A stretch of DNA of 47,589 nucleotides from Bacteroidales bacterium (GCA_017550525.1 JAFZOU010000119.1:1-47589), one strand, 5' to 3'. Shown: positions 38,858 through 47,481, numbered from the stretch's first letter. The notes: generated by a model not told the origin, from the letters alone. Translations and numbers: made by a program.

Positions 38858-39204
38858 TGATTCTGAAAAGGCGCATATCGGCAACCATTCTTCTGGCTGT
38901 AATCCTGCCGGCAGTTCTCATTGCGCCTTTTCATCATCACCATAAACAGCTGCCTTCAGACATCAGCTGTGATTCCTGTGCCCAGCACCAGCCCCACCAT
39001 GGCCACCTGAATACCAACACAGGCACAGACAGCTGTCTCATTTGCCAACTCCTTGGGCAGCAGTATGTGCCCTCGGATGGCATCACAGTGTGCTTCAAAG
39101 CTGCTGTTTCATCACCGTCTCCGGAAGAATCTCCCGCAGACGCAGTCACCAAAGTCTATAACCCCTCATCCCCCCGTGCCCCACCAGTTTCATTCTGCTT
39201 GTAG
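38857..39204 (+). CDS. His/Cys-rich exported peptide of the metal operon
   Basis: A 115-residue protein with an N-terminal membrane or signal segment (SATILLAVILPAVLIAPF), followed by HHHHKQ, CDSCAQHQPHHGH and CLICQL, giving many His and two Cys pairs. Similar small proteins occur beside metal-linked TonB receptors in Bacteroidetes. It probably binds copper or zinc in the periplasm; this is inferred from composition and context. Translationally coupled to the permease (TAATG overlap). Confidence 0.8.
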   Translation: MILKRRISATILLAVILPAVLIAPFHHHHKQLPSDISCDSCAQHQPHHGHLNTNTGTDSCLICQLLGQQYVPSDGITVCFKAAVSSPSPEESPADAVTKVYNPSSPRAPPVSFCL

Positions 39205-39231
39205 TTACTAATCTTTAAAACTAAAATCAGA

Positions 39232-41229
39232 ATGAAAAAGACAATTTTTGTATTGTCGCTGCTACTTGTATGTGTGGCAGCGGCGGCACAGGAGGACTCC
39301 ACGGATGTATTCTTCAGGCACCTGGAGATCAAGGAAACTGTGGTCACTGGCCTTGCCGGTGACGCCAAACTGAAGGAAATGAGCGCGCCTGTTTCAGTAA
39401 TAAGGCCTGCCGATCTTAAATCCACCTCTGGCGGAAATATCATAAGCATAATAGCCAAAGAACCCGGCATAAGTGAAATCACAACCGGAGGCGGCATTTC
39501 CAAGCCCGTCATCCGCGGAATGGGCTACAACCGCGTTGTGGTTGTGAGCGACGGAATCCGTCAGGAAGGCCAGCAGTGGGGCGACGAACACGGAATAGAA
39601 ATTGACGGCGCCGGCGTCCATTCCGTTGAAATCCTGAAGGGCCCGGCCTCCCTCATGTACGGCTCAGACGCCCTTGCCGGCATTATAATCTTCCACCCGG
39701 AGCCCGTGCGCGGCCCGGGAGAGTTTGGCGGCAGCGCAGAGGCGGAGTACCAGACAAATAACGGCCTTGCAGCGTATTCCCTTGCCGTAGACGGCAATGT
39801 CAAGGGATGGATCCTTGGCGGCCGATTCTCCGACAAATACGCCCGCGCCTACTCCAATGCCTTCAACGGCCCCGTGGCAAATTCCGGGTTCCGGCAGAGG
39901 GCGGCATCGGCCTTAATAGGTAAAAATGGCCGATGGGGATACTCCAGGCTTCGTTTCTCCTACTTCCACCTTACCCCCGGAATGATAGAGGGGGAGGGTG
40001 ACAACTATGGCTATATGCCCGGGCTTCCGTTCCAGCAGGTGCGCCATTACAAGGCTGTGCTGGACAACACCATCCACCTTGGTCCCGGCAACATGAAGGT
40101 GCTCCTTGGCTGGCAGCAGAACCGCCGTCAGGAGTTTGAGGATGAGGCCGATGTCCCCGGCCTTGACTTCAAACTTAGCACCCTTAACTACGACATCCGC
40201 TGGCAGGGAAGCCTTTGGGAAGGCTGGAAAACCGCATTTGGAGTAGCTGGAATGGGACAGAGGAGCAGCAACCTTGGCGACGAATACCTCATCCCCGCAT
40301 ACAGCCTCTTTGACGCTGGCATCTTTGCAACCGCCTCAAAAACCCTTGGGGAATGGACCATTTCCGGCGGCTTACGGGCCGATATCCGCTGGCTCCACAG
40401 CGAAGCCCTTGAAGGGCGGTTTGAGGATTTCAGCCGCCGTTTCCCCGGCATAAGTGCCAGCATTGGAGCTGTGCGTCCGCTTGGAGAGCACTTCACGCTA
40501 AGGGCAAATGTGGCCCGCGGATTCCGCGCCCCCAATCTTGCGGAACTTGGCTCCAACGGTGAGCATGAAGGCACCTTCCGCTTTGAGGTTGGGAACAGGG
40601 ACCTGAAGCCGGAATACAGCCTCCAGGGTGATCTGGGAGTGGATTTCACTTCCAATTATGTATCCGTTCAGGCAGCCCTTTTTGCAAGCCGCGTAGACAA
40701 TTACATCTTTGCGGCAAGAAACGGAGCCGTCTCCGATGAAGGCCTCCCGGTTTATGCCTTCCGCAGCGGCCTTGCCCACCTTGCAGGCGGTGAAGTGGGG
40801 ATAGATGTCCACCCCATCCATCAGTTGCACCTCAGCAGCGCATTCTCCTGCGTCTATGCCCGTGAGGCCGGCGGGGACTTCCTTCCGCTTATCCCGGCCC
40901 CGCGCCTTTTCTCTGAGATAAAGTGGGAGATTACTCACGGCAATCACTTATTCAACAATGCCTTCCTATCCCTCAATCTTGACTGGAATATGCCCCAGGA
41001 CCACTTCTACGCCAAGGACGGCACGGAAACCGCAACGCCCGGGTACCTCCTTCTTGGAGCATCGGCCGGAACAGATGTGGTTATTGCCGGCAAAACGCGC
41101 TTTTCCCTGTATGTGATAGGCTCTAACCTCACGGACGCCGTATACGCCCCGCACCTCAGCCGCCTGAAGGACATCGGCATATTCAATATGGGCCGGAACA
41201 TCACTTTCAAGATGGTGGTGCCGTTCTGA
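39232..41229 (+). CDS. TonB-dependent outer-membrane receptor (metal operon)
   Basis: A 665-residue receptor with signal peptide (VLSLLLVCVAAAAQ), plug domain (ETVVTGLAGDAKLKEMSAPV, KPVIRGMGYNRVVVVSDGIR, EILKGPASLMYGSDALAG) and a 22-strand-type barrel with FTLRANVARGFRAPNLAELG and an aromatic end (FNMGRNITFKMVVPF). Length is typical for a short TBDR without CarboxypepD_reg domain. The operon context implies a metal or metallophore ligand. It starts 27 bp after the His-rich peptide gene. Confidence 0.93.
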   Translation: MKKTIFVLSLLLVCVAAAAQEDSTDVFFRHLEIKETVVTGLAGDAKLKEMSAPVSVIRPADLKSTSGGNIISIIAKEPGISEITTGGGISKPVIRGMGYNRVVVVSDGIRQEGQQWGDEHGIEIDGAGVHSVEILKGPASLMYGSDALAGIIIFHPEPVRGPGEFGGSAEAEYQTNNGLAAYSLAVDGNVKGWILGGRFSDKYARAYSNAFNGPVANSGFRQRAASALIGKNGRWGYSRLRFSYFHLTPGMIEGEGDNYGYMPGLPFQQVRHYKAVLDNTIHLGPGNMKVLLGWQQNRRQEFEDEADVPGLDFKLSTLNYDIRWQGSLWEGWKTAFGVAGMGQRSSNLGDEYLIPAYSLFDAGIFATASKTLGEWTISGGLRADIRWLHSEALEGRFEDFSRRFPGISASIGAVRPLGEHFTLRANVARGFRAPNLAELGSNGEHEGTFRFEVGNRDLKPEYSLQGDLGVDFTSNYVSVQAALFASRVDNYIFAARNGAVSDEGLPVYAFRSGLAHLAGGEVGIDVHPIHQLHLSSAFSCVYAREAGGDFLPLIPAPRLFSEIKWEITHGNHLFNNAFLSLNLDWNMPQDHFYAKDGTETATPGYLLLGASAGTDVVIAGKTRFSLYVIGSNLTDAVYAPHLSRLKDIGIFNMGRNITFKMVVPF

Positions 41230-41272
41230 GTAAATTGCTATATTTGTAGGAATTAACCATTTATCTGCCATT

Positions 41273-42175
41273 ATGAACTCAGACTTTGTCATTTCTCCCG
41301 TAGACGGGCTCAAACTATCACTCATTTTCTCAGAGCCCAAGGAAGCCCCCAAGGGCATAGTCCAGATTGCTCACGGAATGTGCGAGCACAAGGAAAGGTA
41401 TATTCCGCTTATGGAGTACCTGTGCCAGAACGGTTTTGCCGTAGTGTGCCATGACCACAGGGGCCACGGCGCTTCTGTGAAATCGGCTGATAATCTTGGA
41501 TTCATGGGTAAGGGCGGCTGGCTTGCCATGGTGGATGACACCAGGGAAGTGACTCTCTGGGCAAAGATGAAATGGCCTGGAATTCCGCTTACGCTCTTTG
41601 GACACAGCATGGGCTCAATGGTGGTGCGTTCCTATGCCAAGCGCTATGACAGCCTCATAGACAGCCTAATAGTGTGCGGCTGCCCTTCCGATAATCCCGC
41701 AAAGGGCGCGGGCATACTTCTGGCAAAGGTTATCGGCCGCATAAAAGGATGGCATTACAGGCCCACAGTCCTTCAGAAAATGTCCTTTGGCGCCTACAAC
41801 AAGCCTTTTGAGAAAGAGGGCTGGCCCGCCGCCTGGGTATGCTCAGACCCTGCAATCCTCAAGGCCTACCACGCAGATCCCCTGTGCCAGTTTGTGTTCA
41901 CCGCCGACGGTTTCCTGAACCTCCTTCTCCTAATGAAGGACTGCTATTCCACGGACTGGAAAACTCTCCGTTCAAGCCTTCCCGTTCATTTCATATCCGG
42001 GGCCGATGACCCCTGCCGCGTAAGCGACAAGGCCCTTCAGAACGCCGTCCAGGCTATGAAGGACCGTGGTTATGAGAATGTGTCGCTAAAGGTTTACCCT
42101 GGCCTCAGGCACGAAATCCACAACGAAACTGCTCACGAAGAGGTTTGGGCCGATATCCTCTCATACCTGGCATAA
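41273..42175 (+). CDS. Monoacylglycerol-lipase-like serine hydrolase
   Basis: A 300-residue cytosolic alpha/beta hydrolase (hydrolase_4/S33 type): VQIAHGMCEHKERY with the oxyanion HG, VCHDHRGHGAS, nucleophile elbow LFGHSMGSM, FISGADDPC with the Asp and LRHEIHNE with the His. Likely splits monoacylglycerols or lysophospholipids. TATATTTG at 41239-41246. The stop overlaps the next ATG (TAATG), so the two hydrolases are co-translated. Confidence 0.9.
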   Translation: MNSDFVISPVDGLKLSLIFSEPKEAPKGIVQIAHGMCEHKERYIPLMEYLCQNGFAVVCHDHRGHGASVKSADNLGFMGKGGWLAMVDDTREVTLWAKMKWPGIPLTLFGHSMGSMVVRSYAKRYDSLIDSLIVCGCPSDNPAKGAGILLAKVIGRIKGWHYRPTVLQKMSFGAYNKPFEKEGWPAAWVCSDPAILKAYHADPLCQFVFTADGFLNLLLLMKDCYSTDWKTLRSSLPVHFISGADDPCRVSDKALQNAVQAMKDRGYENVSLKVYPGLRHEIHNETAHEEVWADILSYLA

Positions 42176-43020
42176 TGAAAACACTGTACGGCTGGCTATT
42201 CGCGCTGTTTCTGACCTTTGCTTCACTACTTACCATTGAGGCAAAGGACTTCGATGTCATCGGCCCTCAAGGTGGCATCTCCTATAAGGTTTCACTTCCG
42301 GAAGGGCTCAATCCCGAAACTGACAAATGCCCCATGGTAATCCTTATGCACGGCATCTTCTCCAGCAAGGACTACAACCCCATGCCTGCGCTGGCAAAGG
42401 GGCTTGCAAAGGCCGGGATTGCCTCCATCCGCTTTGACTTTGGCGGCCACGGAAAGAGCGAGGGGGAGAAGCAGTTTATGACAATAGAGAAGGAGATCGC
42501 CGATGCAATGGCCATCTATGAGTACGCAAAATCCCTTCCTTATGTGAGTGAAATAGGCTTTCTGGGCCATTCTCAGGGCGGCGTGGTTGCCTCTATGACA
42601 GCCGGCCGCCTTGCCATGGCGGGTCTTGCTCCTGATGCCCTGGTCTTTCTTGCCCCCGGATCTGTAATCAAGGAAGCCTGCCAGGGAGGGAAGTTTTTCA
42701 ATGCCCGCTTTGATCCCAAGGACCCGCCGGAGTTCATCCGCTGCTGGGGCCTTTATAAACTGGGACGTGAGTACCTCCTGAGTACCCAGGAACTGGATAT
42801 TTACGGCACTGCATCGGCCTATGAAGGGGATGTCCTTATCCTTCACGGCACAAGGGATGGTATTGTGCCTCTATGGTGCAGCGAGCGCTACAAGGAAACG
42901 TACGGAGACAATGCCACGCTGAAACTCATTGACGGAGAGAACCACACCATAACCCGCCGCCGCAGCCAGGTGGTTTCAGAGGTGGTGGAATTCTTTAGGA
43001 AGAGCCTTGGCGTTATTTAA
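42175..43020 (+). CDS. Exported alpha/beta hydrolase
   Basis: A 281-residue secreted hydrolase (signal peptide MKTLYGWLFALFLTFASLLTIEA). It shows VILMHGIFSSKDYNP, FDFGGHGKSEG, nucleophile elbow FLGHSQGGVV, LHGTRDGIVP with the Asp and DGENHTI with the His: a complete triad of feruloyl-esterase/S9-like hydrolases. The earlier frame start (42145) overlaps the upstream gene and lacks the signal peptide. The 3' end overlaps the convergent acetyltransferase by 8 bp. Confidence 0.87.
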   Translation: MKTLYGWLFALFLTFASLLTIEAKDFDVIGPQGGISYKVSLPEGLNPETDKCPMVILMHGIFSSKDYNPMPALAKGLAKAGIASIRFDFGGHGKSEGEKQFMTIEKEIADAMAIYEYAKSLPYVSEIGFLGHSQGGVVASMTAGRLAMAGLAPDALVFLAPGSVIKEACQGGKFFNARFDPKDPPEFIRCWGLYKLGREYLLSTQELDIYGTASAYEGDVLILHGTRDGIVPLWCSERYKETYGDNATLKLIDGENHTITRRRSQVVSEVVEFFRKSLGVI

Positions 43021-43570
43021 GTTTTCTGATAATCCTGCAGGGATTACCGGCCGCAACAACGTTGGCCGGAATGTCCCTGGTGACAACTGAGCCGGCACCA
43101 ATGGTGGTATTATCTCCAATGGTCACCCCGGGAAGGATGGTCACGCTTCCCCCAATCCAGACGCTGTTACCAATTGTCACGGGCTCGGCCCATTCCCGCC
43201 GGCTGTTGCGTTCTTCTGGGTCCGTACTGTGGCAAGCCGTATAGATACTAACATTAGGGCCGATAAAACAGTCGTCCCCGATTGTCACAGGGGCCTCGTC
43301 CAGTACCGTGAAATTGAAGTTTGCAAAAAATCTTTTGCCAACGCTGATCTGTTTTCCGTAGTCGCAGTAGAACGGCTGGTTGATGCAGATGTTGTCATCT
43401 CCTATATGCCCCAGCAGGTCCTTCAGTATGGCACGAAGTTCCTCCTGATTGGAAGGCGGCAGGGAGTTGTATCTATGAATCACATCCTTTGTGGCGTTCA
43501 GTTCCCTCAGCAGCTGCAGATCCACAGCCGAGTAGGGAAGTCCGGATTGCATCAGTTCTTTTTCAGTCAT
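43013..43570 (-). CDS. Maltose/galactoside O-acetyltransferase-like (hexapeptide repeat)
   Basis: A 185-residue acetyl-CoA-dependent sugar acetyltransferase. N-terminal MTEKELMQSG and YNS...LPPSNQEELRAIL belong to the Maa/LacA family. A left-handed beta-helix follows (NFNFTVLDEAPVTIGDDCFIGPNV) with the active-site His in SIYTACHSTDPE, then IGNSVWIGGSVTILPGVTIGDN. Minus-strand TATATTTG (43584-43577) lies 6 nt before the ATG, so the mRNA is nearly leaderless. An upstream TTG start would lie inside the promoter box. Confidence 0.92.
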   Translation of the reverse strand: MTEKELMQSGLPYSAVDLQLLRELNATKDVIHRYNSLPPSNQEELRAILKDLLGHIGDDNICINQPFYCDYGKQISVGKRFFANFNFTVLDEAPVTIGDDCFIGPNVSIYTACHSTDPEERNSRREWAEPVTIGNSVWIGGSVTILPGVTIGDNTTIGAGSVVTRDIPANVVAAGNPCRIIRKLK

Positions 43571-43638
43571 AATACGCAAATATAACCTTTTTCTCCGCTA
43601 TTTCCATTATCTTTGTGGATACGAGTCGAATAAAGCCT

Positions 43639-44739
43639 ATGAAACTGAATCTAAAATCCCTCACTGCAGTGCTTCTATGCACATTACCATTTCTCCTCTC
43701 CTGCTCACAATGGAAACCCGTTCACGCAATGTATGTGATGGAATCAAGGATCCAGTCAGAGGATGAGATTACGGAAAGCGCACTTGAAGACTTCGATTTT
43801 TTCTATCTTGTGGCCCCTCCCAGATGGGTTGCTGAGGATTTTGACAAGGACAAGGAGTGGATCCTTGACAAGTATGTCCGGGGGCATCAGTATTCCCGGC
43901 CGGAAGTGGTCTCACGTTTTATCGAAACGGCCCATAAAGTTGGTGCATACGTCCTCTGTTCATTCCCTGGCAGTGCATTCATAAACATTGCCAAGGACAG
44001 TCTCCGCAGGGAAAACTATGCCCATATGGCCGCCGCTTTTGTACAGAGATATGATTATGACGGTATTGAACTGGACTGGGAACAGACAATCACACCTGAC
44101 CTTCACGTTGAGATGATGGAAGCCTTCAGGCGTGCCCTTTCCGGCCGCCCGGAGGGTAAGGCCTGGCTCACTACAGCCCTTAATTCGGCCCATCTCTATT
44201 CTGAAGAACTTACGGAGCGCCTCCAAAGTGCCGCCGACTGGATTAACATCATGTACTATGATATGGGCGGCGGAGAATGGGGCACCGTTCCCACCCACAA
44301 CGCTCCGCTGGACCAGATCCGTGAGAACTATGAGAGCAATTGGAGCCATTTCAAGCCCCGGAAACTGCATATCGGCCTTGCAAACTATGGATATGGCTAC
44401 TGTGGGATCAAACCCGGCGAGGAAGTAGCACCCGGAAAAACTCTGGCCGATTACTTCATTCACAGTTATCGGCCAGACATAAAGGACGGATGGACGGAGG
44501 TGTGGGACGCTACCGCGGAATGCCCGTATTACTTCTCTCCGGACGGAGAATGCTTCATGACCGTTGAGAATGAGCGTTCAATTCTCTCAAAACTGGCCTG
44601 GATACGTGGGAAAGGCTTTGGCGGCATCTTCTGGTGGGAGTTCCACTGTGACTGGGTTCCGCCAGGGAAGACAGGACTCAAAGGCACTCACCTTGTCACC
44701 GACACCGCAACTGATTACCTCCGGCATCAAAAACACTGA
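43639..44739 (+). CDS. GH18-family lipoprotein glycosidase
   Basis: A 366-residue lipoprotein (lipobox LLSC, then SQWKPVHAMY) with the GH18 TIM barrel. The catalytic strand is YDGIELDWEQT, ending in Glu148, the general acid; the first Asp of the usual DxxDxDxE is Gly-flanked Asp and the second is Glu. IMYYDMGG and FGGIFWWEFHCDW follow family order. Likely acts on GlcNAc-containing glycans as a chitinase or endo-beta-GlcNAcase. TATCTTTG (43608-43615) contains the frame's GTG, so ATG 43639 is used. Confidence 0.87.
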   Translation: MKLNLKSLTAVLLCTLPFLLSCSQWKPVHAMYVMESRIQSEDEITESALEDFDFFYLVAPPRWVAEDFDKDKEWILDKYVRGHQYSRPEVVSRFIETAHKVGAYVLCSFPGSAFINIAKDSLRRENYAHMAAAFVQRYDYDGIELDWEQTITPDLHVEMMEAFRRALSGRPEGKAWLTTALNSAHLYSEELTERLQSAADWINIMYYDMGGGEWGTVPTHNAPLDQIRENYESNWSHFKPRKLHIGLANYGYGYCGIKPGEEVAPGKTLADYFIHSYRPDIKDGWTEVWDATAECPYYFSPDGECFMTVENERSILSKLAWIRGKGFGGIFWWEFHCDWVPPGKTGLKGTHLVTDTATDYLRHQKH

Positions 44740-44754
44740 ATCCCTGGGAAGGGA

Positions 44755-45204
44755 CTACGCCAGAAGTTTCTTGACGATGTTGGAGATCGTTCGGCCATCG
44801 GACTGGCCGGCAAGGGCCTTGTTGGCAGCGCCCATTACCTTGCCCATATCTTTGATGGATGTGGCGCCAACCGTCGCGATTATTTCCCTGACTTTTGCTT
44901 CTACTTCGGCCTCAGAGAGCTGTTTGGGCAGGTATTTCTCCATAACGGAGGCTTCGGAGAGTTCGTTATCGGCCAGTTCCTGACGGCCGGCGGCTACAAA
45001 CTGTTCCGCGGCTTCCCTGCGCTGCTTCACAAGTTTCTGGATCATCTTCTGGATGTCTGCATCCGTGACTTCCTTGGAGCCTCCCTCAGAGGTTTTGAAG
45101 AGAAGGATCTCTCCCTTGATGGCGCGGGTGGCGTTCATGGCCACAGTATCCTTAGCCTTCATTGCGGCCTTGATGTCTTCCTGAATCTGTTGTTCGAGTG
45201 TCAT
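44755..45204 (-). CDS. GatB/YqeY-domain protein
   Basis: A 149-residue protein with the complete YqeY fold: MTLEQQIQEDIKAAMKAKD, RAIKGEI, QKMIQKLVKQRREAAEQF, LSEASVMEKYLPKQLSEAEV and GKVMGAANKALAG. Related to the tail domain of GatB and often found near glutamyl-tRNA genes; may act in tRNA-dependent amidation or tRNA binding. The next upstream gene on the strand ends 15 bp before it. Confidence 0.94.
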   Translation of the reverse strand: MTLEQQIQEDIKAAMKAKDTVAMNATRAIKGEILLFKTSEGGSKEVTDADIQKMIQKLVKQRREAAEQFVAAGRQELADNELSEASVMEKYLPKQLSEAEVEAKVREIIATVGATSIKDMGKVMGAANKALAGQSDGRTISNIVKKLLA

Positions 45205-45219
45205 ATTGCGTGTAATAAT

Positions 45220-46026
45220 TTATTCCAAACCATTTTCAATTTCCTTCTCAACGTACTCCCTGCTGCTGGGGATGATGACCTTTATTTCGGCAATGAGACT
45301 GGCCGATGACCGGTCAAGCTCAATCTGTCCCACGAAGGGGCAGGGGAGGTTCTGCTCATTGAAGTCCTCGTACCAGTCAAGCTGCGTGCGGGGAATGTAG
45401 CCAAGCAGCTTGCCGTCACTTCGGATTACCGCCTGCGCCCGGGCGTCATGCACATTGGACGGTTCCGGCTTCACTATGCCCACAATCCTGCCGCAGTCAT
45501 ACACCGTGCAGTGGTATCTGAGACCTGTGATGTCAAAGGTCTCCGTATTCTCTTCAAGGTCATCGGAGTAGTCAATGGTATCAAGGAACTGAAGATCCAT
45601 CTCCTCTTCTTCAGGGAACTGCTCATCCACCACGTCTGGCTGGGACGGCACTGAGTTCCACCCGTCCTGAGCCTCCTTGATGGCGTTTTTCACCACATCC
45701 CTGGCCATTCCCATCACTTCGCCAAATAGTTTCAGCGGTTCATCGGCCCCTTTCTTTGCATCGCCTATTGCAGCCTCTATCTCACCAAGGATCTGGTCCT
45801 TCAGCGATGGTCCGGACGGCTTCTTTTCCACCTTGGGCTGTTCTTTCTTTGGCTCCGTCTTAGGAGGAGTGGAAGTGAAATGCGCCTTGGAGGCTTCCTT
45901 CTGATAATGATTCTGCTGGGACTTTTTCTGTCCTTTTTCTGTTTTATTGTACGAACGGTCGTGGTCGTCCCAGAAAATCAGGAACAACGCCACGGCAACT
46001 ATGATTCCAAGTATTGCGTAAAACAT
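45220..46026 (-). CDS. Membrane-anchored HIRAN-domain protein
   Basis: A 268-residue protein. One N-terminal membrane helix (FYAILGIIVAVALFLIFW) is followed by a Lys/Pro/Glu-rich linker of about 60 residues, an amphipathic stretch (KDQILGEIEAAIGDAKKG) and an acidic segment (FPEEEEMDLQFLD). The C-terminal 100 residues resemble a HIRAN domain (GLRYHCTVYDCGRIVGIVKP, EPSNVHDARAQAV, LLGYIPRTQL), known from helicases as a 3'-DNA-end binder. A membrane-bound HIRAN protein is unusual. Probably co-transcribed with yqeY. Confidence 0.72.
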   Translation of the reverse strand: MFYAILGIIVAVALFLIFWDDHDRSYNKTEKGQKKSQQNHYQKEASKAHFTSTPPKTEPKKEQPKVEKKPSGPSLKDQILGEIEAAIGDAKKGADEPLKLFGEVMGMARDVVKNAIKEAQDGWNSVPSQPDVVDEQFPEEEEMDLQFLDTIDYSDDLEENTETFDITGLRYHCTVYDCGRIVGIVKPEPSNVHDARAQAVIRSDGKLLGYIPRTQLDWYEDFNEQNLPCPFVGQIELDRSSASLIAEIKVIIPSSREYVEKEIENGLE

Positions 46027-46052
46027 ACCGCTAATATAGCCATTTTTAACGA

Positions 46053-46460
46053 CTAATTAAGCGCCTTTACGAAACTCTCCGGCAGACAAACATTGTCAAG
46101 ACCCACTGCCTCACTGAACAGCGGGGCAATTTCTTTGTCCCGGAAGCCGGCGATGCCGCAGCCGATGCGGGTGACATAGAAAAAGAGTTCTGGGTGCTCC
46201 CTGGCAAATGCGATGAAATCATCCACATAGGGCTTGATGGTCTCTACACCGCCCTGCATTGTGGGTATGGCATAGCTCTGCCCCCGCAGACCCACGCCGC
46301 ATCCCATTACCGCGCCAAACTGCCTGAAGGCTACATAAGCCGCTCCACCGCCATGCATGCCAGCAAGGTTGGAGCCGAACACGAATACTTCATCGGCCTT
46401 AAGCCCTGTGATACGCTCCGGCGTGAACTCCGGGCGCTCCATTCCATTGTACGTTCTCAT
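46053..46460 (-). CDS. A1S_2505-type macro-like phage-related protein
   Basis: A 135-residue protein with ADEVFVFGSNLAGMHGGGAAY, GQSYAIPTMQGGVETI, FYVTRIGCGIAGFRDKEIA: the pattern of the A1S_2505 family of phage or mobile-element proteins, distantly macro-domain-like. Function unknown. Starts at ATG 46460 (MRTYNGMERPEF) or 46442. A TACCTTCG box ends about 10 nt upstream, so the mRNA is nearly leaderless. The long frame to 46559 is rejected because it overlaps a small membrane-protein gene. Confidence 0.82.
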   Translation of the reverse strand: MRTYNGMERPEFTPERITGLKADEVFVFGSNLAGMHGGGAAYVAFRQFGAVMGCGVGLRGQSYAIPTMQGGVETIKPYVDDFIAFAREHPELFFYVTRIGCGIAGFRDKEIAPLFSEAVGLDNVCLPESFVKALN

Positions 46461-46506
46461 ATCGCAAACGAAGGTACGAAGAATTCCCGGAAAAGCCGCG
46501 GAAAAT

Positions 46507-46620
46507 CTACGGCTCAGTGACAACGTTCTCATGGCTGTTATTACAGAAGGCAAATGCACCTTTCACTAAAAGTACAATAGCGCCGATATACAGGGCAACG
46601 GAAAAAACAATCTCTAACAT
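46507..46620 (-). CDS. 37-residue single-pass membrane protein
   Basis: ATG to TAG on the minus strand gives MLEIVFSVALYIGAIVLLVK and a tail FAFCNNSHENVVTEP, one membrane helix with a short polar end. TAGTTTTG (46649-46642, minus) fits the -7 consensus and places the start about 16 nt downstream. Located 46 bp upstream of the A1S_2505-type gene. Family unknown; too short to judge by coding statistics. Confidence 0.5.
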   Translation of the reverse strand: MLEIVFSVALYIGAIVLLVKGAFAFCNNSHENVVTEP

Positions 46621-46744
46621 GGCTCAATTCTTTTGTTGCTGCAAAACTAACGCTTGTTTGCGCCAAACCACTGCCCAAGCTCAAATAAATGCGGAAATTT
46701 TCCGTAACTTCGTGGCACAGGAAAACCAATACTCAAAAATCGCT

Positions 46745-47095
46745 ATGCCACAACTTATAACCTTCAACAACGAACTGATAAGGATCAACCCGGCCAACAA
46801 TCGCATTGAATACTCCACAAACCGCGGCCTCTCCTGGATATCCCGCTACTCCGGAAGCAGTTGCGGCACGTTCCGTGACCTGGTTCCCTACAACGGGAAG
46901 ATTGTAGCCATTACGGATAAAGGCGTGTATTATTCCTCTAACAAGGGACTCAGCTGGATATCCAAAAATACAAGTTCACAGGCCAAGACCTTCATTGCCA
47001 TCCAGGATGCTGGCAGGGAACTGCTGGCCCAGACCAATGACGGCCACCTGTACTATTCCACCAACGAGGGATTATCCTGGATAAGGAGGAGGTAA
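46745..47095 (+). CDS. Asp-box repeat protein
   Basis: A 116-residue protein with three near-identical blades: IEYSTNRGLSWISR, VYYSSNKGLSWISK and LYYSTNEGLSWIRR, each an Asp-box-like S-x-x-x-G-x-x-W turn as in BNR/sialidase propellers. No signal peptide. Three blades are too few for a closed propeller, so it may oligomerise. The start follows TAACTTCG (46705-46712). The frame open from 46517 runs through promoter and opposite-strand genes and is rejected. Confidence 0.7.
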   Translation: MPQLITFNNELIRINPANNRIEYSTNRGLSWISRYSGSSCGTFRDLVPYNGKIVAITDKGVYYSSNKGLSWISKNTSSQAKTFIAIQDAGRELLAQTNDGHLYYSTNEGLSWIRRR

Positions 47096-47101
47096 ACGCT
47101 G

Positions 47102-47287
47102 ATGGACCACCTTCCTCTCAGTGACATCCCCATGCTGGTCTCCACCATCAACTTCCTTCTCAGGGACGAGATCTTCGACAACCTGGACCAGATCTGCTAC
47201 TGCTTCAACGTGGAGCGGGAAGAGATGGACCGCCTCCTGGCCAGTCAGGGCTATGCCTATCAGGAACAACTTAACTGCGTGAAATGA
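47102..47287 (+). CDS. DUF4250 domain protein
   Basis: A 61-residue protein matching DUF4250: LPLSDIPMLVSTINFLLRDE, FDNLDQICYCFNVEREEMDR, LLASQGYAYQEQ. Two helix-turn units; function unknown, found across gut Bacteroidales and Firmicutes. It starts 6 bp after the Asp-box gene, probably the same transcript. Confidence 0.85.
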   Translation: MDHLPLSDIPMLVSTINFLLRDEIFDNLDQICYCFNVEREEMDRLLASQGYAYQEQLNCVK

Positions 47288-47345
47288 AAGAGTTGAGCAC
47301 CAGGTCCAAACGGGGCGGAAGAGGAAGCTTCCAGTTCACTTAACG

Positions 47346-47373
47346 AAAAAGGCCGCTTTTCAGCGACCTTTTT
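47346..47373 (+). terminator. Rho-independent terminator after DUF4250
   Basis: AAAAAGGCCGC pairs with GCGACCTTTTT (one mismatch) around a 6-nt loop, followed by more T. It ends the Asp-box/DUF4250 transcript. Confidence 0.85.
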
Positions 47374-47473
47374 TGTGGAGCATAGGACTCCATTTTCAAG
47401 AACAATAATATTCAAAAATAGTTTTATAAGTATTTGATTATAGCCACCTTAGCGAAAGAATAGTAAATCGAAG

Positions 47474-47481
47474 TATATTTG
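47474..47481 (+). promoter_or_regulatory. -7 element TATATTTG before the right-edge gene
   Basis: Consensus box followed by a 12-bp-period direct repeat (TTTATGCGTA at 47494-47503 and 47506-47515) in the leader region, then ATG 47537. The direct repeat may be a recombinase or repressor site. Confidence 0.6.

Noticed and set aside
43615-43638. GTG start of the GH18 gene
   Set aside because: The GTG overlaps the -7 box TATCTTTG, so it cannot be in the mRNA; ATG 43639 begins the signal peptide.
46517-46744. N-terminal extension of the Asp-box protein
   Set aside because: It crosses two opposite-strand genes and the TAACTTCG promoter; the repeat domain starts cleanly at ATG 46745.
47284-47343. 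19-codon frame overlapping the DUF4250 stop
   Set aside because: An ATGA overlap exists, but the peptide is low-complexity and basic and runs into the terminator; no support.
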